A stretch of 64,000 nt of DNA from Luidia sarsii (lineage: Eukaryota > Echinodermata > Asteroidea > Paxillosida > Luidiidae). The notes under the pieces are model-generated. The model was given only the letters and a program-made list of their open reading frames with translations. It was not told where the DNA came from and made no database searches. The position numbers were made by a program, and so were the translations under genes. Below, piece after piece: positions 47,340 through 59,766 of the stretch. Positions within the stretch are counted from its first letter, which is position 1. The number at the start of each line of letters is the position of its first letter. Where the stretch lies: NCBI GenBank assembly GCA_949987565.1, contig OX465107.1, forward strand, positions 749,001 through 813,000, written 5' to 3'.

Positions 47340-48570
47340 GTACAGTGCACACAACTAACTAGCTTCACAGTCGCAGTGTTGCGCAATGTTTTCGAACGAA
47401 CGTTTTGATCCAAACAGGATCGGGCGCGAAACCCTCGGCATGATTGAGTCTGGTGTTTGTTCCTCCTTGTAACATTTTATTGCAATGCTGGGGCCAGGTG
47501 CAGGCATTGAAGTTAGCTATAAAAAAAAAAGTCAATCTCACGCAAGACACACTTCAAGTACACAACGTAACGAGGCCGATCGTGTACCATGCTTGCGGGG
47601 TCGCACAGGATACATTTTCATCGTCAATTATTTTGTTGCCTTGATGACATTGTTGATCGTTTGTTTGGTCCTCATGGAAATATCAACGCACACTTCTCTG
47701 TGATGCGCCAACGAATATCCTTGCAAGTGTCGCATGGGTGCATTTACACGACCTATCTCTGTGTTTATCGCAAGGATTTCGCATCGATGGGAAATTTTGG
47801 AGGAGGTCTCGATCCCTGTCAAGTTTCGCAAGGGACCCTTGCGGTCTGGTGACAGAGATACACTTTTACACGACAAGGTATCCGTGTGTTCTTGACATCA
47901 ATGCGATTCCTTCGCAAGGGACCCCTGTTTACAGCTCTCATGTAAAATGGGCTTAGGTGACCAGCGGCATGTACTGCTACTTTATAGTCTACCCAGCACA
48001 GTAGCTCAGTCATTCCTCCATGGTCATACATGCAGTGCCACTTTGCAAGAGTTGAAGAAAGGAAGATAACACTGTGGACATTGTATAGAGGCAGAGGACC
48101 TTGTAATGATACCACACTAATGTTTGCCTACACTGTACACAACAACCACATCTACAGTTCGTGTGCATTAGTGTTCAATAGTCAGCTCCTGAAGTCAGGA
48201 GACTAGTGATGAGGTACCCATTGTACAACAAGGCCAGTCAATTGCGTGCAGGCATGAAAAAAAAACGAATTGCACTAGCGCTGATTGATGTGAACCTGGC
48301 ACTCTGGGTATGTACCAATCTTACCAGCATTCATTCAATAGTGTCTGTGTGTAGCACCATCTGTCATAGTAATACCACCATTTCCTCCCTGTAGTCTTCT
48401 GGGTCATCTCTGAGGTCAGGTTGTGAAGCCATATTTCCTGGACCCCTTTGCACTGCTTACTGGTGTAAGCCTCATCTGTATATTACTTTTCATTCATAAT
48501 AATTCATAGTAATTTTGCATTTGTCTTTGATTTGCTTCAAAAGATAAATTATTATCATTGAGGTATACCG
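47340..48570. other. Gene-free stretch with Cys-rich chance frames
   Basis: 46800-47100 and 47560-47950 are CpG-rich for this neighbourhood and contain repeated TTCGCAAG and TCGCAGACAT words; possibly an old mobile element, but no terminal repeats could be paired. Confidence 0.3.
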
Positions 48571-48581
48571 GTAATCAAAAG

Positions 48582-49061
48582 CCCCGTCTGCACTGGACTT
48601 TTTTTGGTAAAACTTACCGAGACGATGGGAACTTTTCCCATTTTGAGTCCAGTGTGGACAGCCTGGGTGGGATGTTTTCCTCTCAGTTACTTTTCCCCGT
48701 GTCCAGCGGTTACTTCTACCGGCCAACTACTGCCCAGGAACAGTAACCTGGTCACTTTTCCTGAGACAATATTTTCCAGTGCAGACAGCAGAGTCGGTAA
48801 AAGTGCAACACGGGAAAGTGTACATCCGGCCATGGGAGTGAGATCATGCTGCACAGTCCACCACGCATGCATTTTGCATCGTTTTGAGTCATTATACTGC
48901 CAGCTTGGTTACTTCTATGGTTCTACCACGGTCTTGGTAAATTGTTCCCGTGTCAAGACAAAAAACCAAGTGCAGACACTGTTTACATTTGAGAATATTT
49001 CATTTTACCATCTTCTTGGTGAAACCATCCCCCCTAGAAAGTCCAGTGAGGACGCTGCTAA
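48582..49061. mobile_element. 480-bp TIR element (family D)
   Basis: Left end GTCTGCACTGGACTTTTTTT; right end inverted GTCCTCACTGGACTTTCTAG. CCAGTGTGGACAGC, CCAGTGCAGACAGC and AAGTGCAGACAC inside are subterminal-type repeats. No transposase. Superfamily undetermined (hAT-like or Harbinger-like). Confidence 0.65.
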
Positions 49062-50507
49062 AGACAGTGAAAGTGTAAGAAACTGGAAAGGATAAGACAT
49101 CATTTGATTGGAAATTGCAAGAATTGAGAGGGGCTCATCTGGCTTCTTAGAAAGGGCATGCTTAATGTGCCATGTAAGGCCCTCTTCATGACTGATATTA
49201 GCGTATTTCTTGTCATTTGAGTCTGCCGGCGTTTGTCAATCACTTCTTAAGCCCATCATTTGATTGGAACAGATTACGTTGTAACTAAATAAGAGAAGAC
49301 GTGCACAATCAGATGGTATTGAAAGGGAAAAGCCGATCCTTAGATCTGCTGATATCCTTGTCAGGATCCCTTGTACACGGTAGTACAGCCACTCCCATAC
49401 TTTAATATTATGGTCAATAAGTCAAAAGAAGGAATTTAGAAGACAGTTGCTCCTGAATTCTGCTGAATTTCTTAAAAGGTAGATAATGGAACTCATATAA
49501 CCACTTCCTATCGATTGCCATCAGGAGAAAAAACCCTGCAATTCTTACCCTCAAAGGGCCCAATAAATGACCAATCTGCCGTCTGAAATTGTTCTGTCAT
49601 GTTTTGTAATCTGTCCTCTGTCCACAAAAATGACTTCAGTAGCATCCCCATGCCTACTCAATGTACATTTTGTGTTCAAGTACTGTTGTACAACCCTGAA
49701 TCGATGGAACACTACATGTACATGTACTAATTGTCCTGGTCGAAGGACATCACCCTTATACAAATTACAATGACAGGCTTTAAAGAAATGTCGGCGTGAC
49801 TGATGTGTTTCTGTTTGGTCCATGCCTGGTGTGAGTGTGTGGGGTGGGGGTGGGTAAGTTAATAAGGCTTGGGAACGTTGGGAACCTCTCTCCTTTATAA
49901 TTCACAGGTACAATGGCCGTGTGATTGCCTTGTACGCAGCTCCCTTGGCTGAATGGCGAGGTGTTGAGGTTGTTGCAGCAGTTCATTTCAGAGACACTTC
50001 CATCGTCTTACCTTGGGACACTGATTCTCAGTCTTGCACATATTGCTACGTTTGCTGTGAATGAAAAGCAAATATGTGACCCGTCACAGCAACATGAGGA
50101 ATATCCCACCAAAACACTTTTCGAGTAAACAACGCCTAAAGTCAAAGTATCTTCTCAATTCGATTAAGAGTCAATTTTCTTTTTTCTTTTTATTTTCGGA
50201 AAGTTAATGTATTGGACGAAATTTTGATATCATTTGAAAGCTAAAAGTACACTCTTTCACATCATTAGAAAATCTCAAAATCTCAAAAGTGGGGGTTATT
50301 CCTCATTATGATGTGCCGGGTCACATGTATATAAATTTGTCAAAATACATGTACCGGTACATTGTGCATGTAAGTCACTATCCTTCAACATGCATATGAA
50401 AAATGGTGTCCAAAATGCCATTTTTAGGATACCTTTTAAGAAAAACTGTGAATTCTAAGATTGTTTACATGGCTTTAAGTGTACAATGCTTTTAATTTCA
50501 TCAAATG

Positions 50508-50600
50508 GGAGGATCCTGCTTGGATCGGAATGTTCAGCCCTCCTGATTTGTGACAAATTTGCATTTTGGGCATTTAGTCAGCAAGCATTTTTGTATATTT
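50508..50600. repeat. Foldback family A, right half
   Basis: GGATCCTGCTTGGATCGGAA, then TTTGCATTTTGGGCATTTAG, TCAGCAAGC, ending TTTTTGTATAT. Confidence 0.7.
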
Positions 50601-51211
50601 ATTAGTATTGATTCAAAAAAATAGATACATTTGTAAATACAAATAAACAAGAAAGAAAAGAAATTTAATTCAGATCTTGAAGAAGATTCTTTGTTTGAAG
50701 AGATTGTTTGAACAGCACTAATGGACAAAACAAAGGGAAAGCCCATACGTCCTCTATGTATGATGTCATTTCCTCAATCATTCATCAGGCACTTCACATA
50801 TAGTCTAGGTCTTGGAGTGTTGATGTTGGACTACAAACTGTTGTTTTAACCCAAAGTGAGTGCATTCAATATGGCCGTTTCCAGCCCTGACATGTATGGG
50901 TAGGGCCCACTGATGGCTCTTCTTTTCTTTTATACCAAGCCGAGCGTCCTATTTACTTTCATCATCCTGAGGAAATTGGTTCTGCCGACCCCTCCCTTCC
51001 TTCCCTCCCGTCCTCCCCTGCTATGGTCATCAGCCATAGCACTCTGCTGCCAGTCAAAGGTTTCCTCTTTCTCTCCGCTCTCCTTGATAGTTTTCCGGAT
51101 TCATTTCCCATTTTGCACTCAGGTACATTGTAGTAGACAGTCCGGTTAAAATTGCATTGGAGGCAGGTCTCATCTGAGATATCTGGCTGGCTGGCAGGCT
51201 CAGTGAGTCAG

Positions 51212-51237
51212 TGGCTGGCTGGCTGGCTGGCTGGCTG
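51212..51237 (+). repeat. GGCT tetranucleotide microsatellite
   Basis: Six uninterrupted TGGC units plus flanking partial units. Confidence 0.9.
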
Positions 51238-51782
51238 TTTGGTTAACTCGAACCTCCGTTTACCTCGAACTCATACTGTATTCCAGACAGAATAAGCCTA
51301 TACATGTGTGTACAAACAGTGCAATAATTTTTTATTACTTTTATTATTTTACCGTAATTCTTATTCAGTCATTCATGTATTTGGTTTGCTGCGGAGGGAA
51401 TCTATTCTACATGTACTATACACATAATGACCTTCGCAATTTCGCTACATGATAGTACCAAGTGCTGCATGTTTTCCTTGTTCATGTATTATTGACTTAA
51501 TAGCAATGTTCAGGTGGGAAGTACATGTACCAGTAGTAATGATAGAGTTGGTGATTGTTGAGTTGTTGACACAGGCTGTAGGTGGCAAGCTCAATGATTC
51601 ACAACCATGGCTGATCAGAAGGGGTGGGAAAACAAGAATAGGCCTGGGAAATAGACCCCATGCAGCCAAAGTCTAAACGATATAAAAAAAAGGAAATGAT
51701 TAACCACAAGGTAAACCCAAGTTGTTTTCGTTTGATTCATTGTCTCAAAGCAGAAAGTGGTTTTTGAGTCCTTCCCTCTAAA

Positions 51783-52178
51783 GGACCATTTCCTCCGTCC
51801 CAAATAAACACGATTATTTGGATTGTGATTTGAATCGCCATTCAAACTTCACTTTTTGCGTGTGTGGACACAATAAATGCAATTATTAGTGGTATATCAA
51901 TCGCGATTCGGACTCCGCTAGTAATAAGACTTTACCAAATAATCGTGTTTATTTGCAACGCAATGTGTGTGGTAACGCTCTGCTGAATCGCACCATTTTT
52001 TTAATCCCACAATGCAATGCTTGTGAGATTGACAGGAAGTGCCGTGCTTGTTAATATGTCTCCCTGCATGGGCCACCCTCAAGGACACCCACCATTTGAC
52101 CACGAGCAAAAAAAACCAACAACATGTTTTTTAAAACACTATTCAAATCAGGATTATTTGAAGAGTGGAAACAATCTT
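51783..52178. mobile_element. TIR element family C
   Basis: Shares GATTTGAATCGCCATTCAAA, GTGTGGACACAATAAATGCA, AATCCCACAATGCAATGC and TCTCCCTGCATGGGCCACCC with the copies at 20.1, 53.5 and 59.8 kb. Terminal repeats are worn (GGACCATTTCC; GTGGAAACAATC). Confidence 0.8.
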
Positions 52179-52585
52179 AAAGTCTAGACCAGCCTTCAGG
52201 CTCAGCTATTCAGTCTTGGCTGAACACAATCCTAGATATTCAGTCGCCTAAACTTGTACCTCTCCCACCTCTCTCCACAACCCTATTGCCTCCCCCTCCA
52301 TTTGCCCTTCATGGCGAGACAGGGGGGAATGTTTACATATAATATTGGATTAGAATAATGACATTTTAGCAGGCCAACTCTAGCATGTGCATTTCCCATT
52401 AGAGACATGTACATGTTTCAAGTGAATGACTAATGTCATTTTAGTTCTCAGTATTGGTCTCTTCATGGAAAGGTCATAAATACATGTATGTACACTACTT
52501 GACCCCTGAATGGGTACATGTATGTACCTCACAAAAGGGCTGTATTGGTATACCGATGATCTCATGACTGTAGTGGTCCAGACAT

Positions 52586-52690
52586 TTTGATTCCTGCTAG
52601 GAATGAAACGTCTGGGGCTCTGGGCCTCTAGATTTGCAGTTTGGTCGTTTTAGTCAGTAGGCCATTAGCAGCAATTGTGTATCTTGCTCC
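52586..52690. repeat. Foldback family A, right half
   Basis: TGATTCCTGCTAGGAATGAA, ACGTCTGGG, then AGATTTGCAGTTTGGTCGTT and TTAGTCAGTAGGCC. Confidence 0.7.
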
Positions 52691-53517
52691 GATTCAAAAT
52701 GAGACAGAAAAATTCATAATATGTAAGTGTGTATATATGTGTAAAGAGAGTACCAGCTTACGTTGGCAAGATATGACAAATGTTTTGGGGTTTTAACAAT
52801 CTAAGGGTATTTTTATTTCAATGGTGGAAGTCTGGAATGTGGAGATATACTTGCCATACGTGGCTTTTATTTTATACCAAAACCAACCTGGTGTAGACTA
52901 GCAGTTTGCAAAAACCAAGACTGGTACTCTCCCCCAAAATACAAGAGAAGAAGATGGAAAAATAAATTCCTGTCTGTCTCTGTCCTGCTGGCCATCTGCC
53001 CGAGACTTTCTTATTTTCCTCCGTTACTGCATCAGAGTGGTAGACATTGTTACTGTTAGGAATTGATGTAAGTGCTGTGCATGAAATCATGCCCCAGATT
53101 TCTGAGTGCACTAAATGTTGTCAACTCGTATGAGTGACTCCAAGCTCATTTGCATTGGTAAAAAGGCTGCCGGTGTCTTGATCCACAATGTTTTTCCCAG
53201 TGATCCGTTATCTTTGAGAAGGCAAGAGTGATGACACTGTGTATCTACACTCCTTGTAATATTATTTATAGCTTGAGTGGACTGAGGAACCTTCAGTGAT
53301 GTTTGCGTCCATGTTTGTATCCTTGTTTGGCTGGTTGATAGATTTCAACAGCATACAGGCGAGTTGAGACATCCTTGGGGATGACGATGGAAAAATATCC
53401 CTGGGGCTTATTGATTCCATCATCTCCATCATCCATGTATTTCCATGGTTGTGACATTTTGCCTTGTAGAAATAAACGAGAAATCTCCCTTGCCTGAAAT
53501 GCCACAATTTTTATTCA

Positions 53518-53924
53518 GGCCGTTCCCACTTAATAATTCTGATTTGAATCGCGATTCAAAAACGGGATTCAAAAACCGATCTTTTTTTGTTTTGCCATAA
53601 AATTGCGTCGCAAACAAATAGTGAGCCGATTGCGGTTAGAAGTTGTGGTCAAATGGTTGGTGTGTCCTTGAGGGTGGTCCATGCAGGGACACATATAAAC
53701 AAGCACGGCACTTCCTGTCAATCAGAGCGTGATCGGTGCATTGTGGGATTAAAAAAACGGTGCGATTCATTGGAGCGTTCCCACACACACCGCGTATTTG
53801 AAAAAAAAATCTCACTCTTAGTGGAGTCTGAATCGCAATTGAAATCCCACTAATAATCACGTTTATTGTGTCTAAACCTGCAAAAAAAGTGGAGTTTGAA
53901 TCACGTTTGTCGTGGAAACGGCCC
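53518..53924. mobile_element. TIR element family C, reverse orientation
   Basis: Ends GGCCGTTCCCAC and, inverted, GGGCCGTTTCCACG. Inner order (CCTTGAGGGTGGTCCATGCA before the CACAATGCACC complement) is reversed relative to the copies at 51.8 and 59.8 kb. Confidence 0.8.
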
Positions 53925-54593
53925 TATAATTTCCCATGAGATGATTATTGCTTTATACCTGATTGAGATCACACACTTGGAACTGTTTTTTTATTCAGCT
54001 GTTTTTGTGTGTGTAGTTAAATAACTTTCCAAATGTTCCCCAAAGGCAAGAAGTCTGATGTAAACAGGAATACTAATTCACAATTTTCCCGTGGTATTCA
54101 TTGCTTTTTGACCCGGTTCAGGTTGTTGTTTTCTTAACACGGCATTTATCAGGATCTTTGGCCAGTAAGCCGATTTTATTCAGTAAGGTGTCTCGACTCT
54201 CCAGCTTAAAATTCAGCCACTTATGCGGCCCTGGGAATAAAAAAAAAAAACCTGAGGATCTTCCTCGCTACTTGCCTGGCATTAGCTCTCGATATTCCGG
54301 CCTTATCAGCAGGATCTTAAAGGGGAGAGAGGTAATGCCTTGAGGTATAATACATGTAGAGTGAAGATGGAGATAATTGGGGTTTGGATGCGAAGGGTTA
54401 AGAAAAAAATAATAAGAGTCAGGGGCAATACACAGCATCAGTTGGCAGTTAGTAGACTCTTCGACCTGTAGTGCAATCAGCAGACACTCATTTTGTTTTC
54501 CAGAACTGATTGGAACTCTGTGCAGCTGTCATCTGAGTGTGGTTTTGTGTAGCCGTGATCTTACTCCTTCCTCCTTGGTGTTTGAACCCACAG

Positions 54594-54774
54594 ACTCTGG
54601 CAGCATCATGGGTATCGTCAGACGTGCATACATCTTCATCTGTCTGGTCGGGGTCATGTCCACCATCTGCATTGTCCTGCTGTCCGTCAGCAACAAGCAT
54701 CCGTACAAAGTCCGGAGGAGAGGGGGCGACAGACAGACCGGTGGATGGCATCAGCCCTGGAAGCCTGACACAAG
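54594..54774 (+). CDS. Type II membrane protein, first coding exon (signal anchor)
   Basis: The exon is bounded by a good acceptor (pyrimidine-rich, ending CCCACAG at 54593) and a GTGAGA donor after 54774. Coding starts at ATG 54608 (A at -3, G at +4), so 54594-54607 would be 5' UTR and an upstream non-coding exon is expected. It encodes 55 codons plus two bases: short basic tail MGIVRR, a hydrophobic segment at about residues 7-27 (AYIFICLVGVMSTICIVLLS), then a basic and glycine-rich start of a lumenal stem. This is the plan of a Golgi type II glycosyltransferase or sulfotransferase. Intron phase 2 matches the next open exon at 63306 and is the same phase as the corresponding intron of the GAL3ST gene. 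Not recognised to family. Confidence 0.6.
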
Positions 54775-55297
54775 GTGAGATACCTCAGAGGCTCTTAGTG
54801 CTAGTAGTGCTACCACTATGCGTTATATGAGCATTCCCCTTGTGTCCTGCCATAGGCCACTACCAATGTGTATGCGGGGCATCGCACTCCTACTTGATTG
54901 AACTGCACTGTAGCTGTGATTGCCATCGTTAGCATGGCTGGACATTAGCAGAGGCCCAAGGTGCATGTAGCCATGCACGTGGACATTGATGGAGGTGGAA
55001 GTGGAAGCTAAAGACAGTGCTATGCCACTCCGGCGTTTGGGGTCATTGGGCAAATCTTTAGCCTACATTGTAGAGCTGAAATACAAGGCTTTTTTTGTGG
55101 GGCACTAAACGATCCATCTGGTGGCCTGAACATTTCCCACTATTTCCTGATTATCCCAAAAGCTAAGGCCAGGCATCTGAGGCTATTTAACTTTATGATT
55201 ATATCAAATTGTTAATTAGTATTAACTATATATCGCTAATTATTGGTCAAACAAAGAGAGGAAAAACCTGGGAACTTTTCAACAATTTTCAAAAGTG

Positions 55298-55371
55298 GCA
55301 AAGCAAACTCTGACTGGACCGGGACTTGAACTCCTAAGATCTCTGGTTTGATGTGCCAGCGCTCTGTTAAT
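55298..55371 (-). repeat. tRNA-derived SINE, 5'-truncated
   Basis: Minus strand: AGAGCGCTGGCACATCAAAC, CAGAGATCTTAGGAGTTCAA, then GTCCCGGTCCAGTCAGAGTT. The A-box side is absent. Confidence 0.7.
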
Positions 55372-55587
55372 GAATGTTAACGATAGTGATTGTGGAATTG
55401 ATTTGATCTGATTGCTGATTTTGGGGGGATCAGAATGCCTTTGACTTGAGAAAGGTCTTGCTAAGATTGAAACATGAAGCTCTCTACATTTGTAAGATGT
55501 GGATATGGGACTTATGGGTCATTCAAGTCATCGCACAGCCAGAAAACAAGATTGGACAAATGAGATTTGAAGGTTTTCATGCTGAGA

Positions 55588-55685
55588 ATAGCAGGAGTAG
55601 GTTTGCAATGACACCATGCAAAATTATCTTTTTGTGAGTAAGTGTGGTTTCGAAAAGAACCAGAGGAGGAACTCGATGTTTCAAG
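55588..55685 (-). repeat. Single copy of family B repeat
   Basis: Minus strand: AACATCGAGTTCCTCCTCTG, GTTCTTTTCGAAACCACAC, then TGCATGGTGTCATTGCAAAC. Confidence 0.7.
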
Positions 55686-55976
55686 TTGGAAAAGCAAACA
55701 ATTCTGAATTCTAAGATGATTCTGTGAGATGCAGCCATTGTGGAGGAGTGAAAAAAAGACTTGGAATATAAGAAGAAAGTAAGATGTAGGCAGATAGATA
55801 GGGATAATAGCCTTAACCACGGGCAGATATCATTAGTATGCCTGCCACCCCATGCCTGATGTGTTAAAGGACAAGTAGCTGAGTGTGGACTCATCCCTAG
55901 GGGACTATGGTGCCCCCCAATGCCTCAAGACACCATCCCAGCAAGAGGTGTCAGGAGTTAGCAGCTGATACTACCC

Positions 55977-56600
55977 CCTCCTCTCTCTCTCTCTATCTCT
56001 CCTTCTCCCCTCTCTCTCCTTCTCCCCCCTCTCTCTCCTTCTCCCCCCTCTCTCTCCTTCTCCCCTCTCTCTCCTTCTCTCCTCTCTCTCCTTCTCCCCC
56101 CTCTCTCTCTCCTTCTCTCCTCTCTCCTTCTCCCCTCTCTCTCTCCTTCTCTCCTCTCTCTCCTTCTCCCCTCTCTCTCCTTCTCCCCTCTCTCTCCTTC
56201 TCTCCTCTCTCTCCTTCTCCCCCTCTCTCTCTCCTTCTCTCCTCTCTCCTTCTCCCCTCTCTCTCTCCTTCTCTCCTCTCTCCTTCTCCCCTCTCTCTCT
56301 CCTTCTCTCCTCTCTCTCCTTCCCCCTCTCTCTCCTTCTCTCTCCTCTCTCCTTCTCCCCCCTCTCTCTCTCCTTCTCTCCTCTCTCTCCTTCTCCCCTC
56401 TCTCTCCTTCTCCCCCCTCTCTCTCCTTCTCTCTCCTCTCTCCTTCTCCCCCCTCTCTCTCCTTCTCTCCTCTCTCTCCTTCTCCCCTCTCTCTCTCCTT
56501 CTCCCCCTCTCTCTCCTTCTCTCTCCTCTCTCCTTCTCCCCTCTCTCTCCTTCTCCCCTCTCTTTCCTTATCCCCTCTCTCTCTGTCTCTGTCTCTCTAT
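55977..56600 (+). repeat. Polypyrimidine minisatellite (CTCTCTCCTTCTCCCC)n
   Basis: About 620 bp with essentially only C and T on the plus strand, built from 13-18-bp units of CTCTCTCCTTCTC plus two to five C. It lies in the putative intron of the type II protein gene. Long mirror-symmetric purine-pyrimidine tracts can form triplex DNA. Open frames (SPLSLLLPS; ERREKERE) are artefacts. Confidence 0.95.
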
Positions 56601-57256
56601 GCACTACACGGCACTGCCACAAAGAAATATGATTAGGAAACATGGTGATAATATGATTTATGGGACAATAATGTGATGACTCTCCTCCAATGGCTAGTTG
56701 TCTAATCAAGTCAGACCTTGCCTCTTCTACCCCAGTCTTGGTGTCGTGCCAAGAGCAGGGATTTTTCCTCAGGAAAAGGACGGAAGTGGAGAAGGGATAG
56801 AGATTACCGGCTACCCTTCACACAGCCATTGATTCCTATCTGGCGCAGACCAACGATTAGAGGGAATCTGGCAAACGTGAGGTCAGGGGTCACTGTTAGC
56901 TGGGGCGTCATGTGCTGGAGGGTGTGGAGGGTGGTAAGGAGGAAATGGGACAACCGGTTTGGAGCTCTTCAAGCCAGACAAGGTCCTTGTGAGACGGAGA
57001 CAAGATGCTACCGGAGGAACTAGTCTCCACTCAGTCCCAGTCAAGCACTAGCTTGTGGACAACCCAGCCAAAGCTCATGGGTTCTGCACTGTACCTACAT
57101 TTGTACAGTCCAATGGCCAGTCAGAAGCTCAGGAATCTCCTGTGATTTCATCCAATATTGTGTGGGAAAATAGAAAGGAACCCAATATTATTCTTTTCAA
57201 CTTCAGTCAAACAAATAAAGGAAAAACTGTTAAACAATTTTTAAGAAAAAAAAAGG

Positions 57257-57360
57257 GAAAGAAAACCTTTGACAGGAGCAGGGAATTGAACCCGAGACCT
57301 CTGATTTTGAGTACCAACTGCCTTACCATCCGAGCTATCCAGCCCTGAGATGGTGGCCTT
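57257..57360 (-). repeat. tRNA-derived SINE
   Basis: Minus strand: GGCCACCATCTCAGGGCTGG, ATAGCTCGGATGGTAAGGCA, then AGAGGTCTCGGGTTCAATTC. Best-kept A and B boxes in the window. Confidence 0.82.
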
Positions 57361-59091
57361 TCCTAATACTTGTCTTTGCATCTCCTTGATATTTCGAATA
57401 CACCCACACTCCATTTTTTGGGAGATGATTGAAGAGCCATTCTACTATAGTAACATGCCTGGACAATTGTACACTCCTCCCTACATGGGAGTGTTTTACT
57501 GTAATTCACTCGCAAATCCAATGAAGAAGGTATCTGACATATAAATGTTTAAACTCTGGTCGAAGGTGAGTCAGATAATTTAAGCATTTTGAGACTTGGT
57601 ATTGGGTATATTAGTCATGCGTTCATGTACAGTATTTCACGTAGGGAAATGTACAATTATGGAAAGTACATTGTACATGTACAGTATGTTAGTTCATTAT
57701 ATGCACAGAAAATGTACATGGAAGGACATCCCTTGCTTGTTTTAACTAGAAAAAACAAACAGGAAAAGACATATAGGGCCTTGAATCTGAAAGGTTGCCA
57801 TTACGTTATCACTGTTTATCCCTTGGTTATCTCCAGAATCCAGAATTAGTAACTGACTGCACTGTAGTTCTATTCCAATCAGGAAATTGTTTCCTGTGAC
57901 ATTTGACCACTGAAACCAAAACCAGAAGCAGTTAAAAAACAAAAGGGGACGTCAAAGCAATGCTCACTTGGTGTGGCGGCAAAATGTTTGAATTCAAACA
58001 AAATTATGGCATTCTATTCGCTCACTGAAAGATCACCCAGAAAATCACCTATTTACCCATGGCAAACCATGGGTAAAGTAAAATGCAGTCATTTTCTCAG
58101 ACACAGATTTCAGACATTATTATCAGATGTGGGGAATCTCTGAAAGTAAATTGGAAACTGCATGGACCAATATCGTGCAGATTGTACAGTAGGGTAGTGC
58201 TTTCAAGGGACTGTGATTTTTTGGTATCAAGTATCTCGCCTTGGTGGTATGTATGGTTGATACTGATAGAATGCTCAATCAGGATTGGCACACCCCTTTA
58301 AATGCAGTAGAGTGTAGATTGATGGGAGAGTCTGGTTTTCCAATCTCTTGTCCATTCCTGGTATGTGACCCACATGTAGACTGCCATTGCAACATCCATG
58401 TGAGGCTGTGAGCCAGTCTGAAATCCCCACACTCAGGTATCAGCCTTTCCGTCACACTGACCCTTTTCAGCAATCCATTGATTTTTTAGGGGGACTAGTG
58501 GCACATCTTTGCGATTGGTGCCAGATTATTAGCCTTTTAAAGGAGCTCCCCTATCCTCCTCACCAACCGTAGACTGAGGGTGGGGAAGAGGGGGCCCGAC
58601 TCACTCACCCTGTATCCACGCGCCCCTTTAAACTCCAACTCTGTCTGGGATGACTGCAGGCATGCCCCGCCCTCACAAAAGGGGAGGGGTCATTTGCCAC
58701 GCCTGTGTCCGTTGGCTCTGCGGTGTTTACAAGCATAATAACATGTGTAGTCACTCAGGGCTATGCTTCAAGGTGGCTTCGGATTCATGTTTTTAATTTT
58801 CCCTTTCCTCGTCAACATATACTTGTTATACTGTTGTACATGAACAGGTCTGGCTGATATACACACTGTATATAGATATATGTACATTTAGTTGCTTCTC
58901 ATTGGAATGTGTGCAGTACTCTCACACATGTAGGCTGTGTGCAGAACTAGTCCGGAAGGAGGTAGCATACATGTACCTCAAATCCAAACCTCACAGTAGT
59001 CTGAGTAGACATGTATATGTTACTAAATACGTACATGTAATGTTTGTCCACTTGAAAACCTTTGATAGATTCTCTAACCCCAGTACCACTT

Positions 59092-59228
59092 CCCTACACC
59101 TCAACCCTACCCGGCACCCTACTCTTCAACCCTCAACCCTACCCCTCAACCATCAACCCTACCCCACCCTCAAGTGGCTCAACCCTGCCCCTCAACCCTC
59201 AACCCTACCCCACCCCAAACCCTACCCC
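59092..59228 (+). repeat. CAACCCTACCCC minisatellite
   Basis: Repeated CCTCAACCCTACCCC units with CCATCAACC and GCACCC variants. Not telomeric in register. Proline-rich frames across it are artefacts. Confidence 0.85.
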
Positions 59229-59458
59229 TCTGATCCTCCACCTTGACCATTCCAGTTGTGATTCAGGCAGTAATCCATTTCAGACCTGACTGAAACCCAA
59301 TTACACCAGACCTGTGCAATCATTTGTCACTGATTCCCTGGCCAGTCAACTGTGGCTTGTGAGTTGTGATGGTTGTCAAGGTCACCAGGTTGCCATGGTG
59401 TCAGTCCTTCTCCTTGCCTGGGTCATGCCCAGCTCTTGCAGTTGCAGCTGTGACCTGG

Positions 59459-59694
59459 GGCCAATTTCATAGAGCTGCTTAAGCGCCAAAACAGGCTTAA
59501 GCACAAAAAAGTCATGAGCCACAGAATCCCCTTGCCAACCCAAACTTCATTATTGTTTCGTGCTAAGCAAAGAAGAGTGGAATACAAGTCAGAAGCAATG
59601 AACATCAAACCGCAGGGCAGTTTGTAATCCTGCTTACACAAGGAAGACTTTTTCTGCTTAGCGGATTTCCACGCTTAAGCGGCTCCATGAAATT
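59459..59694. mobile_element. Palindromic MITE with a 6-bp flanking duplication (family E)
   Basis: Left end GGCCAATTTCATAGAGCTGC then TTAAGCG; right end inverted CCCAATTTCATGGAGCCGCT then TAAGCG. ACCTGG flanks both sides (59453-59458 and 59698-59703). A worn end of the same family is at 17140-17170. The interior has no coding content. Confidence 0.75.
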
Positions 59695-59766
59695 GGGACC
59701 TGGTTGTAATTCCAGGCATTAGATTTAGAACTAGGTTGCTTGAAGACTGCGGTCAGTGAGTTATAA

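Larger units (their letters stand above)
49070..51780. other. Gene-free stretch
   Basis: Includes a family A copy (50508-50600) and a GGCT microsatellite (51212-51237). No exon recognised. Confidence 0.4.

Noticed and set aside
46775..47413. Frames of 195 and 207 codons, Cys-rich in the unique part
   Set aside because: Half of each is the 16-bp minisatellite; the remainder has no recognised domain, and both strands are open.
55907..56709. Frames of 238-241 codons rich in Ser/Pro/Leu or Arg/Glu
   Set aside because: Polypyrimidine minisatellite open in several frames.
56718..57023. Candidate internal exon of the type II protein gene
   Set aside because: Acceptor TACCCCAG and donor GTGAGG look usable, but in the required phase the frame hits a TGA after 32 codons; the 101-codon frame is in the wrong phase.
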